A DNA stretch of 64,000 bases from NCBI GenBank assembly GCA_031409875.1, contig JANNYB010000047.1:1-64000 (forward strand), read 5' to 3'. Shown piece by piece: positions 10,001-19,331 of the stretch. The notes beneath the pieces are model-generated. The model was given only the letters and a program-made list of their open reading frames with translations, ran no database searches and was not told the DNA's origin. Made by a program: the position numbers and the translations under genes. Every line of letters begins with the position of its first letter. Positions within the stretch are counted from its first letter, which is position 1. Source of the stretch: CALMEH01 sp031409875 (lineage in GTDB: Bacteria; Acidobacteriota; Blastocatellia; Pyrinomonadales; Pyrinomonadaceae).

Positions 10001-12362
10001 CGGTCAAATGAAATGTGATGATACCATTGGGGAAGTTCTTATTCATCCCACAACGGAATATCCTTTGCCTGTGGATGCCGGACGACGTTTTTCAGTTAGT
10101 AGTGAGGCAATTGGCGGAGATGGAACAGTTCCTGTATTGAGTGCAAATCGCCCTTCAACAATGCTTGCTCCGAACACGATTGTTCGTCCGTATGTATCTT
10201 CGAGTTGTAGACAAGATAATAATTACAAGCACAATGAGATTTTGCAAAATGAACAGTTTAAATCCGAAATACTTGAAATATTGAGTAGCAGTTCGGGGCA
10301 GCAATTTTTTACGGAAAATAATAACTCCAAACAGATGAGTAATGAATCACAAAACTTTAATTCCGATGATTTGATGAATTACTTGCAAGTTACCGGAGTT
10401 GCCAGACTTGAAATAACGGACGAAAACGGAAATACCAATTCGCCGTTGGGCGCAATGGACACTCCGATTCCCGAAATTGACTATGAGTATGGCTCGGATG
10501 TAGGAGAATCGTTAGTATTTCCGCACGAAGTAAAATTTTTCTCCGGCAAAATAGTAGATGTCAAATTCCGCGCATCAACCGATAAAATAGCAATCGAAAA
10601 CATCAAAGGATTCGGTCGGGGAAATGCAACTGGAGCAACCAAATATTTGGACTTGCAATTACCTGTCGGCACAAATGCTTGGTTAAAATTTACTTCAAAC
10701 GGGTTGGAAAGTTTGCGTTATGATGCCGACAATGACGGAGTTTTTGAAACCTTGGTTCAACCCACATTTCAGTTAACGGGTGCGGCGGCTAACGATAAAA
10801 CCCCGCCAAATATTGGTGTTTCTTTTACCGTCAATAACAATACCGCAACCGTGACAATAAATTCCACAGACAGCGAAACGGGAATTAACCAAATTCGCTA
10901 TATTGTCAATGGTGAAACATCCGACCATATTTACAATACTCCTTTCACTATTGGGTTAAATCAATCAAAATTGCTTTACGTTAGCGCGGAGGACAACGCG
11001 GGCAACCGAAACTTATTAGCTAAATGGCTAGACATTTCTCTGCCAAACACAATCGCAACTCAAATGCCTGTGCCGAACGCAAACGGTTGGAGTAAAGAAG
11101 ATGTTACGGTTGAAATAAAATCTCTCGACGATTTAGGCGGTTCGGGCGTTCAATCGTTGACATACAGCGGAAACGGATCGCAAACGATTCCCGAAGCAAC
11201 TCTTTCAGTAAATGAAACTCCATTTACATTTCCGCAACCAAGCACTACATCTGATTTTCTAATGAAATCTTTGGCAATAAATACGGAAGGCATTACGAAT
11301 CTAATGTTTTTTGCTAAAGACAAAGCAGATAATGTTGAAACGACTAAAGCCGTTGCCGTAAAAATTGACAAAACTGTCCCCGTAACAACCGGAAGCTATT
11401 TGCAAAATGGAAGTCAAATGATTGTAACTCTGGCTTCAAACGATACGCTTTCGGGTGTTGAAAACATCAAATACTCAGTTGACGGCGGAAGTTTGCAAAC
11501 TTATTCTGTGCCGTTTGCCGTGTCGGGAAATGGAAATCACAGCGTTACATTCTTTGCAACAGACAGAGCGGGAAACATCGAGGAAATTAAAACTCTGTCT
11601 TTTACAATTATCGTGGTCAATCCGGTCGTAAATATTACTTCTCCGTCTAGCGGCGCAGTTTATGCAGTTGGAGCATCAATAAACTTTGCCGGAAATTTTA
11701 GCGGGGACACTTGCAGCGGACACAATGCGATTTGGATGTTCGATAATATTTCGCAAGCGGGAACAGTTAATGAAACTAGCGGCACAATTACCACAAATTA
11801 TACATTCACTTCGGCAGGAGTTTATCTCGTTTCGTTGACCGTGAATAACAACTGTGGCGGAACGGGAACGGCAAATACTGTCGGCGATTTAACAGCGATG
11901 GTTGTAATTTATAACCCCGATGGCGGATTTGTTACGGGCGGCGGTTGGGTTGATTCGCCGCTCGGGGCATACACGCCGAATCCGAGTCTAATCGGACGTG
12001 CAAGTTTCGGTTTTAACTCGAAATATCAACGCGGTGCAACCGTTCCGACCGGAAATACCGAATTTCAGTTTCGTGTAGCTGACTTTAATTTCAAAAGCAC
12101 CAGTTACGATTGGTTAGTTGTCGGCGGCGCACGAGCGCAATACAAAGGCTCAGGCACAATCAATAACAACGGCAACTATGCTTTTATCTTAACGGCAATT
12201 GACGGACAGATAAACGGTGGAGGCGGAACAGATAAATTCCGAATCAAAATTTGGAACAAAATTTCCGGTTCCGTTATCTACGACAATCAACTTGGCACTC
12301 CCGACGGCTCAGATCCGACAACGGTAATTGGCGGCGGAAGTATTATTATTCATCGGCAGTAA
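7052..12362 (+). CDS. Giant secreted SBBP-propeller/lipase protein, frame interrupted by a G10 tract
   Basis: A strong RBS (AAGGAGG) precedes an ATG at 7052 that encodes the signal peptide MKKTFVQIFLLLSIGTIFA. A run of ten Gs (7108-7117) follows, after which this frame stops within about 15 codons. The 1760-residue body lies in another frame, whose only start is a TTG at 7065 without an RBS; nine Gs would join the two. The body has an N-terminal propeller-cap domain (FEENKGQFDKN), SBBP beta-propeller repeats (about 7870-9120), an LCAT-like alpha/beta-hydrolase domain (FIPGIAGS; nucleophile Ser in THSMGG at 9573), Ig/PKD-like domains (about 10790-11920) and a C-terminal GGGWVDSP beta domain. 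A surface lipase/acyltransferase is likely. As written the gene is off or in error. Confidence 0.85.
7108..7117 (+). repeat. G10 homopolymer at the end of the signal peptide
   Basis: Ten consecutive Gs separate the signal-peptide frame (positions 2 mod 3) from the mature-protein frame (0 mod 3). Deleting one G or adding two restores a single frame. The placement is typical of contingency loci, but homopolymers are also common sequencing-error sites. Confidence 0.85.
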
Positions 12363-12370
12363 ATTCAGAA

Positions 12371-12405
12371 AAGGCAAAGATTGAACAATCTTTGCCTTTT
12401 TGTTT
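12371..12405 (+). terminator. Rho-independent terminator of the propeller-lipase gene
   Basis: A perfect 13-bp stem (AAAGGCAAAGATT with its complement) around the loop GAAC, followed by T-rich sequence, starts 9 bases after the stop codon. Confidence 0.9.
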
Positions 12406-12451
12406 CAACTCATCTTTTCATTTCAATCAAATCATTTAATAGGAGTATATT

Positions 12452-12931
12452 ATGTCAGCAATAATTCAAGTAGTTTCATCTGCTGTTTCAGGCGCGATTG
12501 TCGGTTCTTTGTGGTTTAGTCTATGGCTTGCCGGTCTGATGTATATTTATGTTTCTTTGTATGGTTATTTTAACTTAGGTCCCTTTATTTTTGGCGATCT
12601 TTCGCTTGATAAGCCCGTTTTTTGGTCATTAGTTGCAGGCGCGGTTTTTGGCGGTATCCAAGGCTTTTCGATTGGTTTGCTCGCCGGAATTTATAACATA
12701 AATACTGTGTCCAAAGGGATTTTAGTGGGAATTATTATTACTGAAGCTATTATTTTTGGGTTTTACTTTTTGTTTTCAATATTCGACCACCCAAATCCCA
12801 TCGAGTTAATTCTTGGTTTAATACAAGATGATTTATTCAGACTTATTAAAATTTCACTTGTTTTATTTATTCCTTCCGCCGCAACCGGAGCAATATTGGC
12901 GAGAATTATTTCGTTCATCGCATCAAAATAG
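12452..12931 (+). CDS. Hypothetical four-helix membrane protein
   Basis: A 159-residue hydrophobic protein with four predicted membrane segments (about 15-40, 55-80, 88-112 and 130-155). Small residues are frequent (GAIVGSLW, GAVFGGIQG, AATGAILAR). I do not recognise the family. RBS AGGAG lies about 7 bases before the ATG, and a strong terminator separates it from the upstream gene. Confidence 0.75.
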   Translation: MSAIIQVVSSAVSGAIVGSLWFSLWLAGLMYIYVSLYGYFNLGPFIFGDLSLDKPVFWSLVAGAVFGGIQGFSIGLLAGIYNINTVSKGILVGIIITEAIIFGFYFLFSIFDHPNPIELILGLIQDDLFRLIKISLVLFIPSAATGAILARIISFIASK

Positions 12932-12972
12932 AAAGTTGCGATATGGAAAACTCATACAAAAAAACACAAATA

Positions 12973-13075
12973 ATAAACAACGACGGAAATTATAGATTTA
13001 AACTGATGGCGATTGACGGACAAGTCAACAACGGCGGCGGGCAAGATCAATTCCGAATTAAGATTTCAAATATTT
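12973..13075 (+). pseudogene. Fragment of the propeller-lipase C-terminal domain
   Basis: The frame encodes INNDGNYRFKLMAIDGQVNN and QDQFRIKI. This closely matches the last domain of the giant protein (NNNGNYAFILTAIDGQINGG, TDKFRIKI; coding near 12160-12260). Only about 33 codons remain, ending inside the 3' end of the convergent gene. A small frame from 12943 reads through it but has no further homology. It is a decayed duplicate, not a gene. Confidence 0.65.
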
Positions 13076-15256
13076 CGTCATTGAGATGCGCGTGCCGTCG
13101 TCAACTTGTTCGATTTTTACTTCGTCCATTAAGGTTTTCATCAAATTCAAGCCCCAACCGCGTCTGCCTTCTTTGGGCGTGATTTCTTGGGCTTGTTTGT
13201 CTGTCAGACGCAAGCCGCGATTTGAAATCGTGATGGTGATTTTGTCGTCAGCGACGGCGAATTTTTGATAAATTTTGCGGTCTGGGCTTAAACTGTGTTC
13301 CGCCGCGTTGATGCAGGCTTCGACTAAAGCCGTTTTGATTTGGTTGATGGCTTTCGGCGCAAAATGATGTCGGCGGGCGATTTCTTCGAGCGTTTGCGCG
13401 GCGATTAATTCCGTGTCGTCGCCCATCGGGACAATCATTTCGTATTCGTCCGCCGAAGATTTTACGCTGATTTTGTCCGACGCGCCGAGATGGTTTATTA
13501 AAAGTTCGACCTGTTTTTTGCTCGAACCGAAAGCGTTTCTTTGGCTTAAAACTTCCATTGCTTCGGGAGAAAAACCTTCGGGCGCGACAAGCCAAATTTG
13601 ATTTTTCGGAAAATTGCACATCAGCGCAACCATTTCCAATCTATCGCACCAGAATTCTGTAAGTTCTTTGTTTGCTTCGAGTTTTGAATCAATTTCCGCC
13701 GCCAGCCAAACGATTTCGCCGTCCGAAGTATAAACCGATTCTTCAAAACCGAGCGCGATTGCCGAGCGTTCTTTTTCAGAAAATTGTTTCAAAGGCGGGT
13801 AAAATGCGACGGTGTGCGCCGTGTAAATTATCTGCGGCAAAACGATTTCAGTTTCTTCTTTTTCAATTTCGGCAAGAATTTCCGCGTCCGGTTTGCCTTT
13901 GTAATTTTCTTTAAATCTTTCGTAATCGAGCAAAGCCAAAGGCGTTTCCTGACAATCGAAAACTGAAAGCAGTTCGCGCAAACCGATTGCCGACGAACGA
14001 CGATAAAATTTCGCCATCGTTTCGGGCGCACGTTTCAGAAATTCCGAAAGCGTTTCGCCAAACACCGAAGCGCGGTTTTCTTCAATCGTTTCGAGCCGGA
14101 AACGCGCTTTGATGTAATCATTTAACACTTCGTTTTCTTCCGAAACTTCGACTAAATTTGAAGAAATGCGGACAATTTCATTATCGTTCAAAAAGCGCAT
14201 CACACGATAAAATTCAGCCGGATTCAAACCGCTGCGTTTGCGCCACGCTTCGATTGGCGTTTTTTCTTTTTCGAGCGTCAGCGCGTCAAACAAAAGCCCC
14301 GAAAAATTCTTTTGTGTTTCGACATCGGACGAAATTTCACGGAAAAATTCATCGTAAAATTTAGCGATTCTGCCGCCGAAAAGTTCGTTGGCATAAACTC
14401 TTTCGACATTTTGAAAACTGGTCAAATCTTTGCCTTTCTCACCTGCGGCTTGAAAGATAAATGTGATGAATACAGGATTTCCGCCAAATTGCGTCGCAAT
14501 TAAATCGCGCGTTTGATCGTTGATTTTAACTTCAAATTCTTCCGCCAACTTTTCTGCCAACATTCCAGCTTCCGAGAAAGAAAGCGGTTGAAGTTCGATT
14601 GATTCATAATTGCCGCGAAATTTTTCGTAAATAAAACGCCGATGTCCGGCAAAGACGAAATTGACGCTCGAACGCGAATAAATCTCGTTGAGTTCTTCGA
14701 TAAAACCAAGTTCGCCCGTAAAATTCTCGGCTTCGTGAAGATTGTCAATCATCACAAAAAACTTGGCATTATTCGCCGCCGCGCGAAGCGGTGCGCTCAG
14801 GGCTTGGCGAATAAAAGCACGTTCATCGTTGAGCCGACTTTCGCGCAGACAAGTTTCGACAATTCTATCAATCCAATAACCGTCCGAAGGCAAAGCGAGT
14901 TCGGCAAGTTCGCAAATTTCGGGCGCAGAATCGAAAATCGTTGCATCTTGCCGCCGAAAAGCGATGGTCTGCGCGAGAAATGTTTGCAGAAATCGAACCG
15001 CGCATTGTTTGGCTGATTTATCGCTCTTTTTAACGGCAAAATAAAACGGAATAACTTCGCCGTTTTCGTGAAAAAGCCGGTCGTAAGTTTGACGCAAAAG
15101 CTCCGACGCGCCAAGCGCGGGCGCGTGCAAAAACAAAAGCCCGTTCGTCCGCCGTTCGCCGCGTGCGTGCGCCGAAAGCGTGTTCGTTTCGCGTGTTCTG
15201 CCGATAAAATTTTCGGCTTTGACGGACGCTAGAATTTTTTCGTCACCCAAATTCAT
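13058..15256 (-). CDS. STAND-like protein with C-terminal RsbW-type histidine-kinase-like ATPase
   Basis: A 732-residue protein. The N-terminus resembles AAA/STAND ATPases: an NFIGRTRET lead-in, a hydrophobic strand, then HAPALGASELL where a Walker A GxxGxGKT is expected, and VMIDNLHEAE as a Walker-B-like strand. The P-loop Gly-Lys-Thr is missing, so this part is probably a pseudo-ATPase. Residues about 620-730 form an HATPase_c_2 domain of the anti-sigma kinase type, with N-box EACINAAEHS and G-box GRRGWGLNLM intact. It may phosphorylate a STAS protein such as the one at 6301. The middle region (470-600) is unassigned. A GGDEF gene lies upstream on the same strand. Confidence 0.8.
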   Translation of the reverse strand: MNLGDEKILASVKAENFIGRTRETNTLSAHARGERRTNGLLFLHAPALGASELLRQTYDRLFHENGEVIPFYFAVKKSDKSAKQCAVRFLQTFLAQTIAFRRQDATIFDSAPEICELAELALPSDGYWIDRIVETCLRESRLNDERAFIRQALSAPLRAAANNAKFFVMIDNLHEAENFTGELGFIEELNEIYSRSSVNFVFAGHRRFIYEKFRGNYESIELQPLSFSEAGMLAEKLAEEFEVKINDQTRDLIATQFGGNPVFITFIFQAAGEKGKDLTSFQNVERVYANELFGGRIAKFYDEFFREISSDVETQKNFSGLLFDALTLEKEKTPIEAWRKRSGLNPAEFYRVMRFLNDNEIVRISSNLVEVSEENEVLNDYIKARFRLETIEENRASVFGETLSEFLKRAPETMAKFYRRSSAIGLRELLSVFDCQETPLALLDYERFKENYKGKPDAEILAEIEKEETEIVLPQIIYTAHTVAFYPPLKQFSEKERSAIALGFEESVYTSDGEIVWLAAEIDSKLEANKELTEFWCDRLEMVALMCNFPKNQIWLVAPEGFSPEAMEVLSQRNAFGSSKKQVELLINHLGASDKISVKSSADEYEMIVPMGDDTELIAAQTLEEIARRHHFAPKAINQIKTALVEACINAAEHSLSPDRKIYQKFAVADDKITITISNRGLRLTDKQAQEITPKEGRRGWGLNLMKTLMDEVKIEQVDDGTRISMTKYLKS

Positions 15257-15269
15257 AAATCTTAAGAAT

Positions 15270-15352
15270 AATTATCCACAGATGAACACAGATAAACACA
15301 GATTTTTTTGATTTAATTATCTGTGTTCATCTGTGTTCATCTGTGGATAATT
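15270..15352. repeat. Inverted tandem-repeat hairpin (GAACACAGAT units), copy 1
   Basis: The left arm ATTATCCACAG-ATGAACACAG-ATAAACACAG (10-base period) faces its complement across about 15 bases. The same sequence recurs at 62694-62776 and as a half site at 31069-31103, so this is a dispersed family, not one local array. Confidence 0.9.
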
Positions 15353-15358
15353 TCTTTT

Positions 15359-17446
15359 TTAATTTTCATATACCTGCACTTTATTTTTGCCGCCTTGCTT
15401 TGCTTTTCGCAAGGCTTCGTCAGCAGTTTTGATAATCATTTCGGAATTTGAAACTTCGTGCGAAAATGTCGTAACGCCGAGGCTAATCGTAATTTTGCGC
15501 GACGGAAAATCAATGTTTTCAACAGATTGGCGCATACGTTCGGCGATTGTTGCGGCTTCGCGCAGAGTCGTCTGCGGCAACAAGACGCAAAATTCTTCGC
15601 CGCCGTAACGCGCCGCCACGTCTTCGCCGCGCAAAGTCGAAGTCATTGCATTAACGGATTGCCGCAAAACTTCGTCGCCGGTTTGCACGCCGAAATCTTT
15701 GTTAAATTTGCCGAAATCGTCAACGTCAATCAAAACAAAACTCATCGGATAACCGTTGCGGCTCGAGCGTTTTATTTCTTCTTCGAGGCGCGGCATCAAA
15801 TATCTTCGATTCAGCAATCCGGTCAGTGCGTCCGTTACAGCTTGATGTTCAAAATCGTTTGCCTGATGTTTCAAATTAAAACGGTCAATCAAAACACCGA
15901 TTTGCGGCGCGATTGTTTCTAAAATTTCCAAATCCGCTTTGCCGTAAGTTTTTCTGCCGATGCGGTCTGTAAAATTCATTACGCCGATTTTCCGCGTGCC
16001 GACGTTCAGCGGATAACTGATAAAAGATTCGGTTTTATAGCCCCATTCAAACGGCGCGGCGCGAAGTCCGATTTTCGTAACGTCTTCGACAACTGCCGGT
16101 TTATTTTCGGAAAGAACCGCGTTTGCAACTCGTGCGCCGACATTTTCTTTCACATTTTTCAAATATTCGGCGCGTGTGCCAACTGCGGCTTTGACCGTAA
16201 AACTTTTGCTTTCTTCATCAAAAAGCAAAATCGAACCACGTTCGGCGCGAAGAAGTTCGGCGGAAACTTGTGCCAGATTTGTCCAAAAATCTTCTTCGTT
16301 CACTTCGCGCAAATTTTCGTTAAATTTCCGCAGGGCATCTTCCAAAATCGCACGGCGCGAAATCTCCTCGCGCAGACGCAAAATTTCGAGCGACGGTGCA
16401 ACCGAATGACAAAAACGCGCAATATGTTTTTTCGTTTTTTCGTCTTTAATTTCGTCGGCAACGATTAGCGCATTGACAATGCGCGTCCCGACTGTAATCG
16501 GGAAAAGATTGATTTTTTGCGGTTTTTCCGAATCATTTTTCTCGCGCAATTCGAGCGAACTTTCTTTTTGCGCGGCTTCAATCAAACGCTTATCGTCTGC
16601 CGCAAGACTGATTTGCAGATTTCGCGCCTTCAAACTTCCGGCGGCGAAAATTATCTCCAAACGATTCGCACGGCGTTCGAGCCAAGCCAAATCTTTGACC
16701 GCATAACGGCTTGCCAAAAACTCCAAAATCGAGTGAAACGCGCGTTCGTAATTCAAATTCAAAAGCGAACCGAAAAGCGAACGCCACGCGGCTGAATCTT
16801 CGGCTTCTTCGGAAATTCGCCCCGCCGTTGTCGCAATCGTTACGGTTTCTTCGGGGTTTTTATGAAATTCTTCCACCAATTTAGAAAGTTCTTCGGTTTG
16901 CGACGTTATTTCTTCAACTTTTTCTTCAATCTTTTCTTCGATTGTTTCGGGCTTTCCGGTTAATTCATCGAGCGCGAATTGTTCATCTTCGCGTAATTTT
17001 TGCAGACGATTTGCCAACGAATCCAAATGTTTTGTCGAACCGCTAAGAAGAACATTTTCAAAAAACGCCGACGGCGCAAAACTATTCCAATCACCCGAAA
17101 TTGCACGCTCGGTGGCTGCGCGATAATCTTCTGCTTTCAAAAAAGTGCGTCCGACAATCGCCGCCGCATTTTCTTGCATCGGCACAGCTTTGCAATTCAA
17201 ACCCGCATAACATTTATAATCAACCTCTGTGCCTGCTTCTTTCGCCATTTCAAAAGCGCGACCGCAAAATTTTGCACATTCCGGCGCAAATTCCGGCGAA
17301 TTATACAGCGCACGGCACATCGAATTGTTGTTTGACTGCAAAACGGCAGACGAATTTTCATCTACCAAGACAATCGCCAAGCCGTTTTTTTCGGCGAGCG
17401 CGTCTTGCAGATTTTCCCACAAAAGATTTTCGGTCTGCGTTTTCAT
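15359..17446 (-). CDS. Diguanylate cyclase with PocR-like and GAF sensor domains
   Basis: A 695-residue soluble signalling protein. Residues 1-115 match a PocR-type ligand-binding domain with clustered Cys (CAKFCGRAFEMAK, YKCYAGLNCKAVPM). Residues about 165-200 are a Glu-rich coiled coil. A GAF-like region follows, with a clear GAF domain at about 375-510. The GGDEF domain (525-690) has the active-site motif RYGGEEF and an RGED inhibitory site five residues before it, so an active, product-inhibited enzyme is expected. Together with the HD-GYP protein it would set c-di-GMP levels. Confidence 0.92.
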   Translation of the reverse strand: MKTQTENLLWENLQDALAEKNGLAIVLVDENSSAVLQSNNNSMCRALYNSPEFAPECAKFCGRAFEMAKEAGTEVDYKCYAGLNCKAVPMQENAAAIVGRTFLKAEDYRAATERAISGDWNSFAPSAFFENVLLSGSTKHLDSLANRLQKLREDEQFALDELTGKPETIEEKIEEKVEEITSQTEELSKLVEEFHKNPEETVTIATTAGRISEEAEDSAAWRSLFGSLLNLNYERAFHSILEFLASRYAVKDLAWLERRANRLEIIFAAGSLKARNLQISLAADDKRLIEAAQKESSLELREKNDSEKPQKINLFPITVGTRIVNALIVADEIKDEKTKKHIARFCHSVAPSLEILRLREEISRRAILEDALRKFNENLREVNEEDFWTNLAQVSAELLRAERGSILLFDEESKSFTVKAAVGTRAEYLKNVKENVGARVANAVLSENKPAVVEDVTKIGLRAAPFEWGYKTESFISYPLNVGTRKIGVMNFTDRIGRKTYGKADLEILETIAPQIGVLIDRFNLKHQANDFEHQAVTDALTGLLNRRYLMPRLEEEIKRSSRNGYPMSFVLIDVDDFGKFNKDFGVQTGDEVLRQSVNAMTSTLRGEDVAARYGGEEFCVLLPQTTLREAATIAERMRQSVENIDFPSRKITISLGVTTFSHEVSNSEMIIKTADEALRKAKQGGKNKVQVYEN

Positions 17447-17809
17447 TTAAAGAAATTAGAAGCTCTTTGCGAATTTCCCGCAAAGGCGCAAAGTTCGCAA
17501 AGGTGAATTTTAAATCACGACGGTTTTTTGCCGTTCATACTTATTGGCTAATATAGATTCAATCGGTGCGAGATTTCAATAAATTTTTCTGCGGCGCGAG
17601 AGTTTTTTTCATTGTTTTATTATCACACAAAAATCGTCCGCAAATCTATCAAGCGAGTGAAGCGATTTGATACAAAATGCCGAACATCATTTTTCCGCTT
17701 TTTTCTCAAAACCTAGTGTTTATCGGCAATTTACGCTTTGGCACAGCGATTGATTAAACATTATGCAAGTTAAAGCGATTAATTTTAACTTAAAGGAGTT
17801 TTACAAATT
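17447..17809. other. 363-base gap with a short repeat and a possible promoter
   Basis: 17466-17510 holds an 8-base-period array (CGCAAAGG-type) with a small TTTGCGAA/TTCGCAAA hairpin. 17739-17754 reads TGGCAC-N5-TTGA, one base off the invariant GC of a sigma-54 promoter. The downstream gene has a clear RBS (AAAGGAG). No gene is seen in the gap. Confidence 0.4.
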
Positions 17810-18301
17810 ATGACAAATGAAAATACGACAATCGGCGGAGAAACAGTTTCAAACGATGATGTTATTTCGACATTGAACAATTTAATCGAAACCTGCAAAG
17901 ACGGGCAAGAAGGTTTTAAACAAGCGGCAGAAGGCGTGCAAGATTCGCAATTGAAAACGGCTTTTTATGAATTCGGACAACAACGCGCCACATTTGCGGG
18001 CGAATTGCAAACTCTCGTGCGCGAACTCGGCGGCAATCCTGAAACGACTTCAAGCACTGTCGGAGCATTGCATCGCGGTTGGATAAACATCAAATCGGTC
18101 ATTACCGGACAAGACGACGGCGCAATTCTCAACGAATGCGAACGCGGCGAAGACGTTGCCAAAAATGCTTATCAAGAAGCGTTAGAAATAAATCTTCCGG
18201 CAAATGTCGCGCAAGTTGTTCAAAATCAATACAGCGCAGTCCAAACGGCGCACGATGACGTTAAATCGTGGCGCGATTCGGCAAAAGCGGCAAATGCTTA
18301 A
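17810..18301 (+). CDS. PA2169-type four-helix-bundle protein
   Basis: A 163-residue, mostly helical, acidic cytoplasmic protein of the PA2169/DUF2383 family (ferritin-like four-helix bundle). Recognisable blocks are VISTLNNLIETCKDGQEGF, then FYEFGQQRATFAGELQTLV and ILNECERGEDVAKNAYQEAL. Members are stress-associated and of unknown biochemistry; the Glu/Asp and His pattern could bind metal, but this is not established. RBS AAAGGAG supports the start and a strong terminator follows. Confidence 0.88.
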   Translation: MTNENTTIGGETVSNDDVISTLNNLIETCKDGQEGFKQAAEGVQDSQLKTAFYEFGQQRATFAGELQTLVRELGGNPETTSSTVGALHRGWINIKSVITGQDDGAILNECERGEDVAKNAYQEALEINLPANVAQVVQNQYSAVQTAHDDVKSWRDSAKAANA

Positions 18302-18320
18302 GTCGAAAATCTTAAAAATA

Positions 18321-18352
18321 AAAAAAGGCTTGAAATTTCAAGCCTTTTTTTT
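18321..18352. terminator. Bidirectional terminator
   Basis: A perfect palindrome centred on TGAAATTTCA with arms AAAAAAGGCT/AGCCTTTTTT. It can terminate both the upstream plus-strand gene and the convergent minus-strand gene. Confidence 0.9.
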
Positions 18353-18363
18353 GAAAACAAGCC

Positions 18364-18391
18364 GTTCGCTACTGCTCACGGTTCTGACAGT
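18364..18391 (-). repeat. REP-B copy 1 (CTGTCAGAACCG-type)
   Basis: On the minus strand it reads CTGTCAGAACCGTGAGCAGT followed by AGCGAA, starting right after the stop codon of the upstream-reading gene. Other copies lie at 45601, 59448 and 59951. The core is a short palindrome of the type CCG-CGAG-CGG. Confidence 0.75.
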
Positions 18392-18392
18392 T

Positions 18393-19328
18393 TCAAAGTT
18401 TTTCGCCGTATTTTTTGAAATGTTCTTCCTTCGCGCTTTCAATCCAACCTTCGCGCTCGATGCGACCTTGAAAACCGGGTAATTGTTCGGTAATTTCGGC
18501 AATTTTCGCCGCGTCCCAACCGGCAATATCTTTGAAGAAATAAACTCCCATATCATAAAGCATTCGTTCCAAAACAGGTCCGATGCCGTGAACCAATTCC
18601 AAATCGTCGCGCTGCTCCATCGGCACAACATTCGCAATAGATTCGCCGGATTCGGCTTTTTTGACTCTGCCCAAAAGATATGTTTTTTCGTTTTCGGCTT
18701 CGTTAATTTGAACACGCAAACGAGCGATTTCGGCTTTCAATTTATCATTTTCGCCGTCATCGGAAACAACTGCGCTCGAAACCAAAGCTGCCGCCGGAAC
18801 GCTCGCCAAAGACGCTTTCGATTCCCAATTTCTAAGTTCGTATTCGACTGAAACTTGTCGCTCGTGGCAAACCGAAAGATCGCTTTTGGTTGATTTCAAT
18901 TCGGCTTCGAGAGTTTTGTATTTACCTTCCCAACCGCCGCCGACATTTGCCTGTGCGTTGTAATCGCTTTCGAGTTTGGAATATCGGTCTTTCCAGCCGT
19001 CTAAATCCGTCATCAAAAGCGCGTATTTCCCGTTCCAATCGGAATCGAGTTTCGCATTTGCCGAAAGGTCTGTTTCGAGCGATGAAATTTTCGTTTTCAA
19101 AGACGCGATTAAACCGTCATCTTTCGTGTTTTCCTCGTCTCCCGATTTTTTAACTTTGCTCAAAGCAAGCCGCAATTCGGCAAGTTCTTTATCTCTGTCG
19201 CTCAAATTCGCTTCGAGTTCGTCACAGCGTTTCTTGCAAAAAAGACTTCGCCAAAGCCATCCGATAATTCCGCCGATAATCACCGCAATCAATAAACACA
19301 GCAGCATTTTCAAAATTATTTCCCACAT
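18393..19328 (-). CDS. Membrane-anchored coiled-coil protein with C-terminal helix-hairpin-helix domain
   Basis: 311 residues. An N-terminal membrane helix (about 5-28, with LIAVIIGGIIGWLW) is followed by a long Glu/Lys/Leu-rich coiled coil (30-130), a linker, and a C-terminal domain (about 240-305) with LELVHGIGPVLERMLYDMG, a helix-hairpin-helix fold like that appended to many scaffold or nucleic-acid-associated proteins. No catalytic motif is visible. The start lies 4 bases after the OmpA-like gene, with RBS GGAGG inside that gene's end, so the two are co-transcribed. A role in envelope organisation is inference. Confidence 0.8.
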   Translation of the reverse strand: MWEIILKMLLCLLIAVIIGGIIGWLWRSLFCKKRCDELEANLSDRDKELAELRLALSKVKKSGDEENTKDDGLIASLKTKISSLETDLSANAKLDSDWNGKYALLMTDLDGWKDRYSKLESDYNAQANVGGGWEGKYKTLEAELKSTKSDLSVCHERQVSVEYELRNWESKASLASVPAAALVSSAVVSDDGENDKLKAEIARLRVQINEAENEKTYLLGRVKKAESGESIANVVPMEQRDDLELVHGIGPVLERMLYDMGVYFFKDIAGWDAAKIAEITEQLPGFQGRIEREGWIESAKEEHFKKYGEKL

Positions 19329-19331
19329 AAA

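Noticed and set aside
12943..13182. 79-codon plus-strand frame
   Set aside because: Only about 33 codons match the giant protein's last domain; the rest is antisense to the kinase-like gene. Recorded as a pseudogene fragment.
17739..17754. Sigma-54 promoter
   Set aside because: TGGCAC-N5-TTGA lacks the invariant GC at -12; kept only as a note in the gap entry.
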